Below, piece by piece: positions 12,160 to 21,625 of a stretch of DNA of 64,000 nucleotides (the first letter of the stretch is position 1; the number at the start of each line of letters is the position of its first letter). The notes below the pieces were generated by a model. That model was not told the DNA's origin, made no database searches, and was given only the letters and a program-made list of their open reading frames with translations. Position numbers and translations under genes: made by a program. Origin of the DNA: Ectopseudomonas mendocina (lineage in GTDB: Bacteria > Pseudomonadota > Gammaproteobacteria > Pseudomonadales > Pseudomonadaceae); NCBI RefSeq assembly GCF_007049795.1, contig NZ_SCFY01000005.1, forward strand, positions 1 to 64,000. Direction: 5' to 3'.

Positions 12160-14855
12160 GGGTGTTGCTCCACAGGCAGCTCCACCCAGAAGACCGTCCC
12201 CTGGCCCTCGACGGACTCAAAGCCGATGGCTCCAGCCATGCGCTCAATCAGTTCCTTGGTGATCGCCAGCCCCAGGCCTGTTCCGCCTTTCTGCCGGGTA
12301 TCCGTGGCATCAGCCTGTGAGAACTTACCGAAGATGCGCGCGCGAAAGGCCTCAGGGATCCCCATGCCAAAGTCACGCACGCTGATGCGCACCCGCGTTT
12401 CGGCCAGGGCTGCAGAAACCTCAACATCAGCGCCCGGTGCAGAGAACTTGGCCGCATTGGAGAGCAGGTTGGCCATGACCTGATCAAAGCGCTGCCTGTC
12501 CACACGCACCTCGACCTCCAACTGCGGTGGCTTCAGATGCAGAGCGACCGAGTGTTGCGCGGCATAGGGCTGATTCTGCTCTATGGCCGCCTCCAACAGT
12601 GGCCAGAGCCGCAGCGCCTGCAGGTCAAATGTCATCTTGCCGGCCACGAGCTTGTCCATGTCCAACAGGTCATTGATCAGACCTGACAAGCGCTGGCTGT
12701 TACTCTGGGCGATACGCAACATTTCCCCCATCTGCGCAGGGACCTCGCCCAGTGCCCCGCCATTGATCAGACCTAGCGCCCCGGCAATTGAGGTGAGTGG
12801 TGTGCGCAACTCGTGGCTGACGGTGGAGACGAATTCATTCTTCATTCGTTCGATACGCTTGCGCTCGCTGATGTCCCGGATGACAGCAATGAAACGGCGC
12901 TGACTCTGCAGCGTGATCTGTGACACGGCTAACTCCATGGTGAACAGCTCACCATTGCGTCGCTGTGCGGGCAGCTCTAAGTCCTTTCCCAGTATTCGTG
13001 GAACGCCACTCTCTCGGTAGGCGAATAGAAAACTGTCATGCTGCTCGCGGTAGCGCTCGGGCATCAACAACTTAACGTTCTGCCCTACCACGTCTGCTTT
13101 CCCGTAACCGAAAATCCGCTCAGCCGCCGGGTTGAAGGTTTCAATCAACCCGCTCTCATCGATGGTCACGATGGCATCGATGACGTTGTCCAGCAGGGTG
13201 CTGAGGTATTCTTCACGTTCCCGCAGGCGTTTCTCGGCCTCGAAGCGATCCGTAATGTCCTGAATCTGTGACACGAAGTGCAGGGGTACCCCCAGAGCGT
13301 CGCGTACCAATGAAACACTGAGCAGAATCCACAGCACGTTGCCGCGCTTGTCGACGTAACGCTTCTCCAGTTGGTAGTCGGCGATCACACCCTCCAGAAG
13401 CTGTTGCAGAAGTGCCAAATCCTTGGCCAGGTCATCGGGATGGGTAATGTGCTGAAAGTCGAGCTGCAGTAACTCCTCACGGCTGTACCCCAGCATGCGA
13501 CAGAGGGCGTCATTGACCTCCATCCAGCGCCCGTCAAGGTCGACGATGGCCATGCCCTGCGGAGCGGTATTAAATGCACCACTGAAGCGCCGCTCGCTGA
13601 TGCGCAGTGCGTCCTCGGCTGCCTTGCGGTCGCTGATATCCCAGATAAAGCCGGACACCCAGAGCAGCTCGCCGTTAGCGTCGTATTCACCCCGACCTTG
13701 CTCCCTCACCCAGACGCTGTGACCGTCTACATGCTTAAGCCGGTAGGTGAGCTCAAATTTTTCATGTCGCTCAATGGCCGCGACGGACTGGTAGGTGATG
13801 TGCAGGTCATCAGGGTGCACGACACTGGAAAAGCTGCGGACGCGGTTATCAATGAAGTCACTGGCCGGAAAACCGGTCAGAGAAGAGACTTCATCACTCA
13901 TGTAACGCATGGTCCAATTGGCATCGTTCTCACAGCGATAGACGACACCGGGCAGATTAGCCACCAGTCCCCGGAAACGATTTTCGCTCTCCTGCAACGC
14001 TCTAGTGGTGGACTCCAATTCAGATATGTCACTAGCAATGCCCAGAAAACCGGATAGCGTGCCCTGCCTGTCGAATATGGCACTTACCGTCAGGTTCACT
14101 CTGCGCCGAGTGCCATCTTTGTGCACATAGGTCCATTGCCGCGTTTCGGGCTCCCCCTGCCGCGCCAGATGGACGAAAACCTCGAAACCACTGATCTCGC
14201 GACCTACGAGCTGTGAAAGCTCGCGACCTCGTTGCGTAACCTCATCACCCAGGTGGATTAACGCCGGGGTCTGGAGACCGACCACTTCCTCTGCCTGATA
14301 GCCCAGCAGGCGTTGAGCGCCCCGGTTGAACAGCGTAATCAGCCCATCCGGGTTGATGGCGATGACGCTTACGCCGGTTGCCGAGTCGAGAATGGCCTGT
14401 AGTTGGACGCTGGTTCGATGGGCCTCATCCTGTTGCTCGCGCATCTCGGTGATATCGGCATGAGTGCCATACATCATCAACGGCTTACCTTCATCAGTCC
14501 AACTCACAACACGCCCACGGTCATGCACCCAAACCCAGCGCCCCGACTTGTGGCGCATGCGGCATTGATAGTCATAGAAGGGCGTTTCGCCACTGAAGTG
14601 GCGCTCCAGGCGGACGCCTGACTCACGGAGGTCATCGGGATGGGCGTGGTTTAACCAGGTATTGATGTCGACGGGGGCCAGTTCCTCGAGGCGGTAGCCA
14701 ATAATCTCCGCCCAACGCTCATTGAAGGTGGTTTCACCCGTCTGAACGTTCCACTCCCATGTACCAATGTTGGTGCCATCGATGATGCACTTGAGGCGTT
14801 CTGCCTGCTCCCATGGGGCTGAATCCGTTTTCTGCTGGCTGGAAGTGTCTCGCAT
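12156..14855 (-). CDS. Five-PAS histidine kinase
   Basis: First gene of the leftward operon; 899 residues, no transmembrane segment. Five PAS/PAC units lie at about 22-140, 148-278, 290-410, 418-540 and 548-665, each with its PAC tail (for example HADITEMR, ASDISELE, WDISDRK, IQDITDR, IRDISERK). HisKA has His 681 ([20 protein letters not shown]), then NLLSNAAKFS, DFGMGIP and GTGLGLAIT. There is no receiver. The HisKA region is nearly the same as in the three downstream kinases. The start is 128 bp from the IS1182 element, so the promoter must lie in that gap or be supplied by the IS. Confidence 0.92.
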
Positions 14856-14983
14856 TCAAAGCCCTACTGCTGGCAGATACAGTCAGTTAGGTTAGATGAA
14901 CCTTGCGAGAAAATCGTCAGGTGAGTCTGCCTTAATTGCGGGCGCAAGCTGACGGCGAATCTTCGCAACAAGTGACTGCTTTT

Positions 14984-16599
14984 GGCCGATTCTGTTGAAA
15001 AAGGTGGTTCTGCGGCAGCCAGTCGGCCAGGTGCGCCAGCTTTCGAAGTGGCTGCAAGCCACTTCAAGTCGCCTTTCGGCGTTTCACTGAGCGTCCGGGC
15101 TCAGGTTTGAAGGTTAATTCGAAGGTTTCTGCTCGCGGCAGGCGTAGCTATCCCGTGAGCGGTGGTCCGTGAGGCATGAGCTTGGCCATGCGGCGCAAGT
15201 TCTGCACCGTCGCGGCCAGGGTGAATTCGTCAGTCGCGCCCGTCAGGCCACGCAGTCGTAAACGGTCGAGTTTCATGATCCGTTTGAGGTGGGCGAAAAG
15301 CATCTCCACCTTCTTGCGTTCGCAGCGAGAGACGAGATATTCCGGTGTCTTGGCGATGCGTCGCGCTACGTCGCGAGCCGCTTCATGGATGCTGCGAACA
15401 ATCTTTCTATTCGGCGTGTTGGGGCTGCACTTCGCTTTCAGCGGACAGGTAGCGCAGTCGGTTTGGCTGGAGCGGTAGATGATGGTGTTGGCCTTGGTCA
15501 CCCGCGATCTTTGCTGGGTGAAGGTGCGCCATTCACTGCGCAGCGGTTTGCCGGCTGGGCAGCGGTATTCATTGGCCTCCGGATTCCAGTGGAAGTCATT
15601 ACTGGAGAGGCTGTCGTCCTTGCGTTCGGTCTTGTCCCACACAGGCACATGCGGCGCGATGTTCTTCTCTTCGACCATCCAGGCCAGCATCGGCGCAGTG
15701 CCATAGGCTGTGTCGCCGATGAGGCGTTCCGGTGTGAGGTCGAACTGCGCTTCGACACGCTCGACCATCGTCCTGGTCGAATCGACCTCGGCGTTACGAT
15801 GCGCCGGTGTCGCCTCCACATCCACGATCACGCCGTGTTCAGTGTCGATCAGGTAATTCGTGGAGTAGGCAAAGTAGGCTGGGCCGCCTGGTGCTGCTGT
15901 CCAACGGGACTGAGGATCGGTGAGCGAAATCTTCTTGGGCAGGGCTTCGGCCAGCGCCTCCTCATCGAGGGCTTCGAGGTACTCGCGCACAGCGCGGCTG
16001 CTGAGCTTTGGATCACTCCAATCGACTTCATCTCCCGCCACGCCACGTTGCCGGCTGGCATCCGCCTTGATGATGCTGGCGTCGACGGCGAAGCCTTCGC
16101 CCTTGACCAGGCCGGCCGCCATGCAGCGCCGCAGCACCTCATTGAACAACCAGCGGAACAGGCCGCTGTCACGGAAGCGGCCGTGGCGATTCTTCGAGAA
16201 GGTCGAGTGATTGGGGACTTCATCCTCCAGGCCCAACCGGCAGAACCAGCGGTAGGCCAGGTTGAGGTGCACTTCTTCGCATAGCCGTCGTTCGGAGCGG
16301 ATGCCATAGCAGTAGCCGACGACCAGCATGCGCACCATCAACTCCGGGTCAATCGAGGGTCGCCCGATGGGGCTGTAGAAATCCGCCAGGTGGGCGCGCA
16401 GGTCACTGAGATCCAGGCACTGGTCGATGCTGCGCAGGAGGTGTTGGGGCGGGACGTGCTCTTCCAAGTTGAACGAGTAGAACAGGCGCTGCTGTCCTCC
16501 CGGTAACTGTCCCATCATGCTGTTCGCCCTCCGCGCTCGCTGACAGAGCAATTCTGCCGACGGCATGGGGAGGAAGCTATTTTTTCAACAGAATCGGCC
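14984..16599 (-). mobile_element. IS1182-family insertion sequence
   Basis: The element proper spans 14988-16595 (1608 bp), with ends GATTCTGTTGAAAAA in inverted orientation. GGCC on both sides (14984-14987 and 16596-16599) is the probable duplication. The joined flanks read GCTTTTGGCC then GGAAGC, a palindrome centred on GGCC, so the element seems to pick such targets. It contains one transposase gene. Its ends match those of the MITE at 348-533. It lies just upstream of the kinase operon. Confidence 0.85.
15148..16518 (-). CDS. IS1182-family transposase
   Basis: 456 residues if started at the ATG at 16518, which follows GGAGGGCGAACAGC and begins MMGQLPGGQQRLFYSFNLEE, the usual family start; the frame is open to 16566. 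The protein has the N-terminal DUF772-type region (PSIDPELMVRMLVVGYCYG), a DDE core (FAVDASIIKADAS, RLIGDTAYG, KVEMLFAHLKRI), and a Cys-rich zinc-ribbon-like insert (TDCATCPLKAKC). It appears intact. Confidence 0.92.
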   Translation of the reverse strand: MMGQLPGGQQRLFYSFNLEEHVPPQHLLRSIDQCLDLSDLRAHLADFYSPIGRPSIDPELMVRMLVVGYCYGIRSERRLCEEVHLNLAYRWFCRLGLEDEVPNHSTFSKNRHGRFRDSGLFRWLFNEVLRRCMAAGLVKGEGFAVDASIIKADASRQRGVAGDEVDWSDPKLSSRAVREYLEALDEEALAEALPKKISLTDPQSRWTAAPGGPAYFAYSTNYLIDTEHGVIVDVEATPAHRNAEVDSTRTMVERVEAQFDLTPERLIGDTAYGTAPMLAWMVEEKNIAPHVPVWDKTERKDDSLSSNDFHWNPEANEYRCPAGKPLRSEWRTFTQQRSRVTKANTIIYRSSQTDCATCPLKAKCSPNTPNRKIVRSIHEAARDVARRIAKTPEYLVSRCERKKVEMLFAHLKRIMKLDRLRLRGLTGATDEFTLAATVQNLRRMAKLMPHGPPLTG

Positions 16600-16701
16600 G
16601 GAAGCGGACGATCTGAATGGGCTATAGGTTCATTGGTCATGGACACACCAATGTCCATAACACCGTCACACGAGGCCTGGGGCCTGCTCCCAACCTAGCA
16701 G

Positions 16702-16769
16702 TGGCGCAGATCGGCGGGAACTGCGCCACATACGCTGCCCCAAATGGCGCAGTTCATTAAACTGCGCCA
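16702..16769. repeat. Two tandem palindromes TGGCGCAG...CTGCGCCA
   Basis: Copy 1 has TGGCGCAG at 16702-16709 and CTGCGCCA at 16721-16728. Copy 2 has TGGCGCAGTT at 16745-16754 and AACTGCGCCA at 16760-16769 with a 5-nt centre. They lie past the stop of the phosphatase gene (leftward) and before the IS. Either they are hairpins at a transcript end or paired operators; no T-run follows. A third, smaller palindrome, ATGGACA/TGTCCAT, is at 16639-16658. Confidence 0.6.
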
Positions 16770-16826
16770 AGTCATCAACGCTCGCGAACGCTGCGATGCT
16801 GCTGGCTCGAACTCAAAAAACAACAG

Positions 16827-17630
16827 CTACTCAAACAGTCGACTCCACTCTCGGTTCACCAGTGATCGACAGATAACTGGTGAACCTCCGAAGCACCGAT
16901 GCGAGACAGTCTTCATTTGTGCCTCTGCCACGTATGAAATCTCTTCTCCGTCCTGATTGAGAAGTACGCCTCCAGCACCTTTTAGCAATGCGTGTCCTGC
17001 TACCACATCATGTGCGGAAACCTGGACAAGTGACACACCAGCAACCCCATCACCTGCAGCTACACGAGCTAACCGGTAGGCAATGCTTGGCATCGCGACA
17101 AATCTACCCGGAGCACACAATTCAGAATTTAGCTCTGGCTTCATCCTGGCAGCAGTACTGACCATTACTTGACTGTCTGAACTCCACTCCAGTTTTGACA
17201 GATGCCCGTCAACCGGTTCGCCATTACGCAGCACCGATGGCATGCCTTTAGCCCAGGCGATGCAGTCAGCTGGGCACCCTTCTAGCACAGGCGCATACAC
17301 CACACCGAGAACAGGCTGAGCATTTTCAAGTAGTCCTACCGAAATGGCAGAGCCCTTGAACCCCTTCAAAAAGTCAGCAGTCCCATCGTTAGGATCGACC
17401 ACCCAGCAGAACGGGGCACCGGTCAGCGAATATCCTGTTTCCTCGCCCCAGAAATCCCCATCCAATAGGTCAAGCAGGCAAGGCCGCAATAGAGCCTCGA
17501 TTTCTACATCAACATCCGCTTTATCACCTGCACCACGAGGTCCCTCAGGACGCTGCCACTCTGCGACTAGAAGCTCGCCAGCCCTAGTGACCGCCTGGAT
17601 GACCCCGGAGAGCACCGATGAATAATCCAT
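16827..17630 (-). CDS. Inositol monophosphatase family phosphatase
   Basis: 267 residues from the ATG at 17630, preceded by GGAGAAAGCAA; a longer frame reaches 17660. Metal-site motifs are clear: WGEETG (about 70), WVVDPNDGTADF (about 87) and a C-terminal SAHDVVAGHALLKGAGG. The family includes SuhB, CysQ and histidinol-phosphate phosphatases, all Mg-dependent, Li-sensitive phosphomonoesterases; the substrate cannot be told from sequence. The DPNDGT motif differs from the common DPIDGT by one residue. It lies 48 bp after hipB on the same strand and may be cotranscribed. Confidence 0.8.
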   Translation of the reverse strand: MDYSSVLSGVIQAVTRAGELLVAEWQRPEGPRGAGDKADVDVEIEALLRPCLLDLLDGDFWGEETGYSLTGAPFCWVVDPNDGTADFLKGFKGSAISVGLLENAQPVLGVVYAPVLEGCPADCIAWAKGMPSVLRNGEPVDGHLSKLEWSSDSQVMVSTAARMKPELNSELCAPGRFVAMPSIAYRLARVAAGDGVAGVSLVQVSAHDVVAGHALLKGAGGVLLNQDGEEISYVAEAQMKTVSHRCFGGSPVICRSLVNREWSRLFE

Positions 17631-17678
17631 TTGCTTTCTCCAGCGCTCATCCAGCCTCAAGAACCAGCATGCAGCCGC

Positions 17679-17945
17679 TCAACGCGGAGTCTTCGGCACA
17701 ATGCCGACCTGCATGCCAAAGGGATTAAACACACTGTTCAACGTCTGAACCGTCGGGTTGCTCTCATCCAGTTCAAGCTGTCGCAAGGCACGCAATGACA
17801 GTTTGCACATCTGTGCAAATCTGGCCTGCTGCAAGCCAGTCACGTCCTTGCGCAGGCGTCGCACTGCTCCTCCAATCGTGATCTCGCCGCTAGCCAACTG
17901 CTGCTGCAGCTCATTCAAAATGCGATTGCGCTCAAGAATGTCCAT
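17679..17945 (-). CDS. hipB: XRE-family antitoxin, HipB-like
   Basis: 88 residues with a helix-turn-helix at about 38-66 (GLQQARFAQMCKLSLRALRQ LELDESNPTVQTL). It ends FGMQVGIVPK, like HipB proteins. It starts immediately after the hipA stop (TAAATG), so it is translated downstream of the toxin, the reverse of the classical hipBA order. It should neutralise HipA and bind the palindromes upstream of hipA. The N-terminal 35 residues before the HTH are an extra segment. Confidence 0.75.
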   Translation of the reverse strand: MDILERNRILNELQQQLASGEITIGGAVRRLRKDVTGLQQARFAQMCKLSLRALRQLELDESNPTVQTLNSVFNPFGMQVGIVPKTPR

Positions 17946-19271
17946 TTAGACCAACCCCCACTGAAGCATCCGCTGCCGGAGATTTCTCAGCGCTATACGC
18001 GGGTGACTCATGGTTGAGTCGGGAAGCCCTTGTGCGCTCAGCAAGTCAGGTAGCGCGAGGAAGTCCTGAGCTGCCAACCGCAATCGCTGGTACAGCTCAT
18101 CGGCATTAACCCACCCCGCGACCTCATCACAGGCCCTTTTCCAGTTAACCTCTCCAGCAAGCTCGATGTGCTTTGGCCACTTCGTCGTACGCGTAACACC
18201 CTCCTCGTCCATGACCATAGGAGCCAGGTCGTAGATTGGCGCCAACCGAACCCCCTGCTCGGAGCGGAGAATCGCGGTGTTACGTCCGTGGTTGTCTGAA
18301 TTTCCGAGGATCTGGTTCAGCAGATCACGCCGCATGTATTCAAACACCAGATCACCGACCTGCTGTTCCTGCCCAACAGCTCGCCATAGCTCGACCAGCT
18401 TCCCCAGTACTTGCGTGTGCAGCATGTAACTACCCGCCTCGGTTACGCCACATAGCGAGTACATGGACTCAACGGCAGTTCGGCAAACCCCTGTGGAGCT
18501 AATCTCCCGATCAAAGCGATGCATCCAGAGACTGGGCTTATTGCCCTCCTCCAATGCCAGCCCTTCAGCTGCAACCGTATCCATTCCGAGCTGCTGGACG
18601 GCACGATAGAAGCAATACTCGCTGCGCAGGATGTCCTGATCGGTCTGACTGGCTTTGTTACGCGCGAACTTCACAAACCAGTGCTGGACGGCATCTGCAT
18701 CTGGCAGCACGGCATCTGGATGTAAGGCGCCGTGCCGATCTTCAGTAAGCAACAGTTTGGGGGCCTCACCACCAGCTCCTGTCGCCCCGCCAATGGCTGC
18801 GCCCTGCTCATACGCGTACTCAAGGAATCGCGAGTCCCGGCTAATAACCTCATCGCGTGTGAAACCCAACACTGGACTGCCCGCAATTGCCTCGACAGAC
18901 TCCTTGATACGCAGATTGCCAATTGGCGCAGGTGTGCATCGCCCAAGAAGGTAGAGATCAAGATTGAGACCCTCGGGCCGCTCGCCGCCCAAACGCTTCA
19001 GTAGAAAGCGTCTTGCTGCACCTGATGGCAGGATGTCGAAGAGAAACGCAGGCGCCTTCTTATCTCGCCAAGAATCCCATCCGAGAGGGTAAGCTGCACT
19101 GACAGCCGCATTCAGCCGAGTGCCTACAGACTCCAAGGAGTCAACCAGATAGCCCTGTTGGTAGCCATAAGCACAAGCACCCTCCAGCCCTTCCTCGGGC
19201 TGCTCGAAACGGAGCTCCATGGCATTGCGCCACTGGCCATCCCTATAAACCTGCAGAGTAAGATTGTGCAT
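17946..19271 (-). CDS. hipA: HipA-family serine/threonine kinase toxin
   Basis: 441 residues from the ATG at 19271 (MHNLTLQVYRDGQW); the frame is open to 19319, but that would run through an operator. Family features are the HipA N-terminal barrel region, VKFARNK, LRSEYCFYRAVQQLG, LWMHRFDR, the catalytic loop GNSDNHGRN and the Mg-binding APIYDLAPM. The segment matching the HipA G-loop reads GGATGAGGEAPK and has no Ser, unlike the autophosphorylated Ser of E. coli HipA. Known HipA toxins phosphorylate aminoacyl-tRNA synthetases; the target here is unknown. The ribosome binding site is weak. Confidence 0.85.
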   Translation of the reverse strand: MHNLTLQVYRDGQWRNAMELRFEQPEEGLEGACAYGYQQGYLVDSLESVGTRLNAAVSAAYPLGWDSWRDKKAPAFLFDILPSGAARRFLLKRLGGERPEGLNLDLYLLGRCTPAPIGNLRIKESVEAIAGSPVLGFTRDEVISRDSRFLEYAYEQGAAIGGATGAGGEAPKLLLTEDRHGALHPDAVLPDADAVQHWFVKFARNKASQTDQDILRSEYCFYRAVQQLGMDTVAAEGLALEEGNKPSLWMHRFDREISSTGVCRTAVESMYSLCGVTEAGSYMLHTQVLGKLVELWRAVGQEQQVGDLVFEYMRRDLLNQILGNSDNHGRNTAILRSEQGVRLAPIYDLAPMVMDEEGVTRTTKWPKHIELAGEVNWKRACDEVAGWVNADELYQRLRLAAQDFLALPDLLSAQGLPDSTMSHPRIALRNLRQRMLQWGLV

Positions 19272-19281
19272 ACCAGTCACC

Positions 19282-19377
19282 GGTACTTTAATGCCCAAAC
19301 AGTAGACGCACACGCACAAAAAGGCAATTTAATGCCTAAAAAATCGTCTTAGCCACAGAATAAGGCATTAAAGTGCC
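19282..19377 (-). promoter_or_regulatory. Three palindromic operators, 41-bp period
   Basis: The 14-bp sites are GGTACTTTAATGCC (19282-19295), GGCAATTTAATGCC (19323-19336) and GGCATTAAAGTGCC (19364-19377). They are variants of one palindrome and start exactly 41 bp apart, close to four helical turns. They lie directly upstream of hipA and are the obvious binding sites for the HipB-like protein, allowing cooperative binding on one DNA face. Confidence 0.75.
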
Positions 19378-19623
19378 TCAACCTCAGGAACTAGCTCCCG
19401 CTTCGGAGGGCGCTGCTCGTGTTCAACTCCCCATCAAGGATTTGAACCCGCGCCCAGCCAAATTGCCCAACTGCAACACTTACACTGGGTCTATTTGGAT
19501 GCGCTCTTGACGGAAGGCTCAAGGTTCCTATACTGCAGATCGACTGAGTGAAATCCTACAAATCAGTTTTCCGAGGCCAAGCGCCTGAAACGCTGATTTG
19601 AGCTGGGCATTTGTGTCTTTGGA

Positions 19624-19646
19624 TTCAAATCCCCCCGGCTCCACCA
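19624..19646 (+). other. ssrA: Attachment site: tmRNA 3'-end fragment
   Basis: TTCAAAT (T-loop), CCCCC, the acceptor strand CGGCTCC, discriminator A and CCA follow in order. CGGCTCC pairs with a GGGGCCG 5' end including the G3-U pair that marks alanine-charged tmRNA. The sequence to the left (TTGGA) cannot pair with CCCCC, and no tmRNA body lies upstream. This is therefore a duplicated 3' end left by an integrase that crosses over in the T-loop, most likely the right boundary of an island whose intact ssrA lies left of the window. Confidence 0.65.
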
Positions 19647-19654
19647 ATATTGAA

Positions 19655-19683
19655 GCCCCAACTGTTATCAGTTGGGGCTTTTT
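19655..19683 (+). terminator. Rho-independent terminator after ssrA fragment
   Basis: The 10-bp stem GCCCCAACTG/CAGTTGGGGC with loop TTAT is followed by five Ts. Its place 9 nt after the CCA end fits the native ssrA terminator. Confidence 0.85.
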
Positions 19684-19995
19684 CTTGTCTTATCGCGCCA
19701 GTTCCCGCGTGTTCTTGGGGATTCCTGCGGAAGCCTGCGGACTTCGCCAGCCGCCCGAATCGGCCGTTCCGGGCCACATTCCACTCTCTCCTGACCATTC
19801 CTCGCTCCGACCTCGCTCCCTGGAACTGGCCCGAAGTCCGCAAAGGCCGTAAGTCAGCGCTATACAGATCAAAGAGTTACGCGCGGACGAATCAAGCGGT
19901 TGGATTGCAGCATTGGCTACCGGAGGGAACACGAGCATCTCCATGGGAGTCAATCGCACTTGCATTTTGTCAGAAACTCACATACATTTTCGTAC
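19684..19995. other. Gene-free stretch before abiEi
   Basis: About 310 bp without a convincing gene in either strand. The only structure noticed is an ATGTA half-repeat pair just before the abiEi start (19985-19998 region), possibly part of an autoregulatory site. Sequence right of the ssrA fragment should be chromosomal or a second element. Confidence 0.4.
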
Positions 19996-20616
19996 ATGAA
20001 CACGACGACCAAGACCGCCGAGCTGATTCGCCAGCGCATCGAGGCGATGCCGATCGGGGAGCCTTTCACCCCGACAGCATTCCTGGAGTGCGGCACGCGT
20101 GCGTCCGTCGATCAGACCCTCTCCCGCCTCGTCAAGGCAGGGTCGATCGAGCGTGTGACGCGCGGCGTCTTTGTGCGTCCCGAGGTAAGCCGTTTCGTTG
20201 GCAAGGTGATGCCAGAGCCTCTTAAGGTGGCCGAGACCGTTGCAAAGACCACTGGTGCCGTCGTCCAGGTTCATGGTGCTGAAGCGGCGCGTCGGCTCGA
20301 ACTGACCACGCAGGTCCCGACCCAGTCTGTATTCGTGACATCCGGCCCGTCGAAGCGCATCCGCGTGGGCAAGATGGAGATCCGTCTGCAGCACGTCTGC
20401 CAACGCAAGTTGGCCCTGGCAGGACGACCCGCCGGGCTCGCGCTTGCGGCGATGTGGTATCTCGGCAAGAAGGAAGTGACGCCGGCTCTCGTCGAGAAGA
20501 TTCGGCGCAAGCTGGGATCGAGCGAATTCGAGGTGCTGAAGTCAGCCACCAGCTCAATGCCCGCGTGGATGAGCGACGCTATCTTCCGCAACGAGCGGAC
20601 GGCCGTTCATGCCTGA
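19996..20616 (+). CDS. AbiEi-like antitoxin/regulator (DUF6088 type)
   Basis: 206 residues from the ATG at 19996 (MNTTTKTAELIRQRI); the frame is open further upstream but without a ribosome binding site. It has an N-terminal winged helix (FTPTAFLECGTRASVDQTLS RLVKAGSIERVTRGVFV) and a central AbiEi-like region (VQVHGAEAARRLELTTQVPT, FVTSGPSKRIRVG). In AbiE systems this protein represses the operon and opposes AbiEii. Its stop overlaps the abiEii-like start by 8 nt. Confidence 0.8.
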   Translation: MNTTTKTAELIRQRIEAMPIGEPFTPTAFLECGTRASVDQTLSRLVKAGSIERVTRGVFVRPEVSRFVGKVMPEPLKVAETVAKTTGAVVQVHGAEAARRLELTTQVPTQSVFVTSGPSKRIRVGKMEIRLQHVCQRKLALAGRPAGLALAAMWYLGKKEVTPALVEKIRRKLGSSEFEVLKSATSSMPAWMSDAIFRNERTAVHA

Positions 20617-21625
20617 GTCCTTCCTGCACCTAAAAGCTCAAGAGCAGTCCCAAATCTATCGGGCACTGGCCCCGCAGCTTGCGCGCACGCCCGTCGTACT
20701 GGAAAAGGATGTCTGGGTCTGCTGGGTGCTGCAGACCCTCTTCACCATGCCCACCCGACTGCCGATGGCCTTCAAGGGCGGCACCTCACTCTCCAAGGTG
20801 TTCGGCGCCATTGCCCGCTTCTCCGAGGACGTGGACATCACGCTCGACTACCGTGGCTTGGACGGCGCCTTCGACCCGTTTGCCGAAGGCGTCTCACGCA
20901 ATCGGCTGAAGAAATTCAGCGAGGATCTCAAGTCTTTCGTGCGCGACCATGCCCACGGTGTCGTGGCGCCGCACTTCCAGAGGATGCTGGCGGAGGAGTT
21001 CGATGCCCAAGCGTTCCAGCTTGAAGTCAGCGATGACGGCGAGCAGATGCGGATGCACTACCCGAGCGTGCTGGAGGTACCGGGAGACTATGTGGGCAAC
21101 AGCGTCCTGATCGAGTTCGGTGGCCGTAACATCACCGAACCGAACGAGGAGCATGAGGTACGGCCCGATATCGCGGAACATGTCGCTGAACTCGATTTCC
21201 CTCGATCGACTGTCAGTGTGCTGTCTCCGGCACGTACCTTCTGGGAAAAAGCGACGCTGATGCACGTCGAGTGTCAGCGCGACGAGTTCCGCACAGGCGC
21301 CGAACGCCTGTCACGCCACTGGTACGACCTGGCCATGCTGGCCGATCTTGCCCATGGGCAAGCCGCTGTGGCCGATCGCGCTCTGCTCGCCGATGTCGTC
21401 AAGCACAAGAAGGCCTTCTACAACGCGAGCTACGCCAACTACGACGCATGCTTGGCCGGGCAGCTCAGACTCATTCCGGAAGATGCCGCACTGGCCGCGC
21501 TGCGCGATGACTTCCAGCGCATGATCGGTGCTGGCATGTTCATCGGCGAGCCCCCCGCCTTCGATGCCATCGTCGATCGTCTGCGTGCGCTAGAAGCAGC
21601 AATCAATGGGAACGGCAATGGTTGA
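20609..21625 (+). CDS. AbiEii-like nucleotidyltransferase toxin
   Basis: 338 residues. The nucleotidyltransferase signature is intact: VVLEKD (29-34), FKGGTSLSKVF (55-65) and FSEDVDITL (71-79), with two catalytic Asp/Glu pairs in the order expected for the family. RTFWEKATLMHVE follows at about 210-222. AbiEii enzymes block growth on phage infection, and relatives (MenT) add nucleotides to tRNA acceptor ends. It lies between an AbiEi-like gene and a Lit-like protease gene, overlapping each by 8 nt. Confidence 0.88.
   Translation: MPESFLHLKAQEQSQIYRALAPQLARTPVVLEKDVWVCWVLQTLFTMPTRLPMAFKGGTSLSKVFGAIARFSEDVDITLDYRGLDGAFDPFAEGVSRNRLKKFSEDLKSFVRDHAHGVVAPHFQRMLAEEFDAQAFQLEVSDDGEQMRMHYPSVLEVPGDYVGNSVLIEFGGRNITEPNEEHEVRPDIAEHVAELDFPRSTVSVLSPARTFWEKATLMHVECQRDEFRTGAERLSRHWYDLAMLADLAHGQAAVADRALLADVVKHKKAFYNASYANYDACLAGQLRLIPEDAALAALRDDFQRMIGAGMFIGEPPAFDAIVDRLRALEAAINGNGNG

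Noticed and set aside
15289..16284. 331-codon rightward frame inside the IS1182 transposase
   Set aside because: Antisense shadow of an intact DDE transposase; no recognisable domain.
19624..19646. Complete tRNA or tmRNA gene
   Set aside because: Only the T-loop 3' half and acceptor strand exist; the 5' acceptor, D and anticodon parts are missing.
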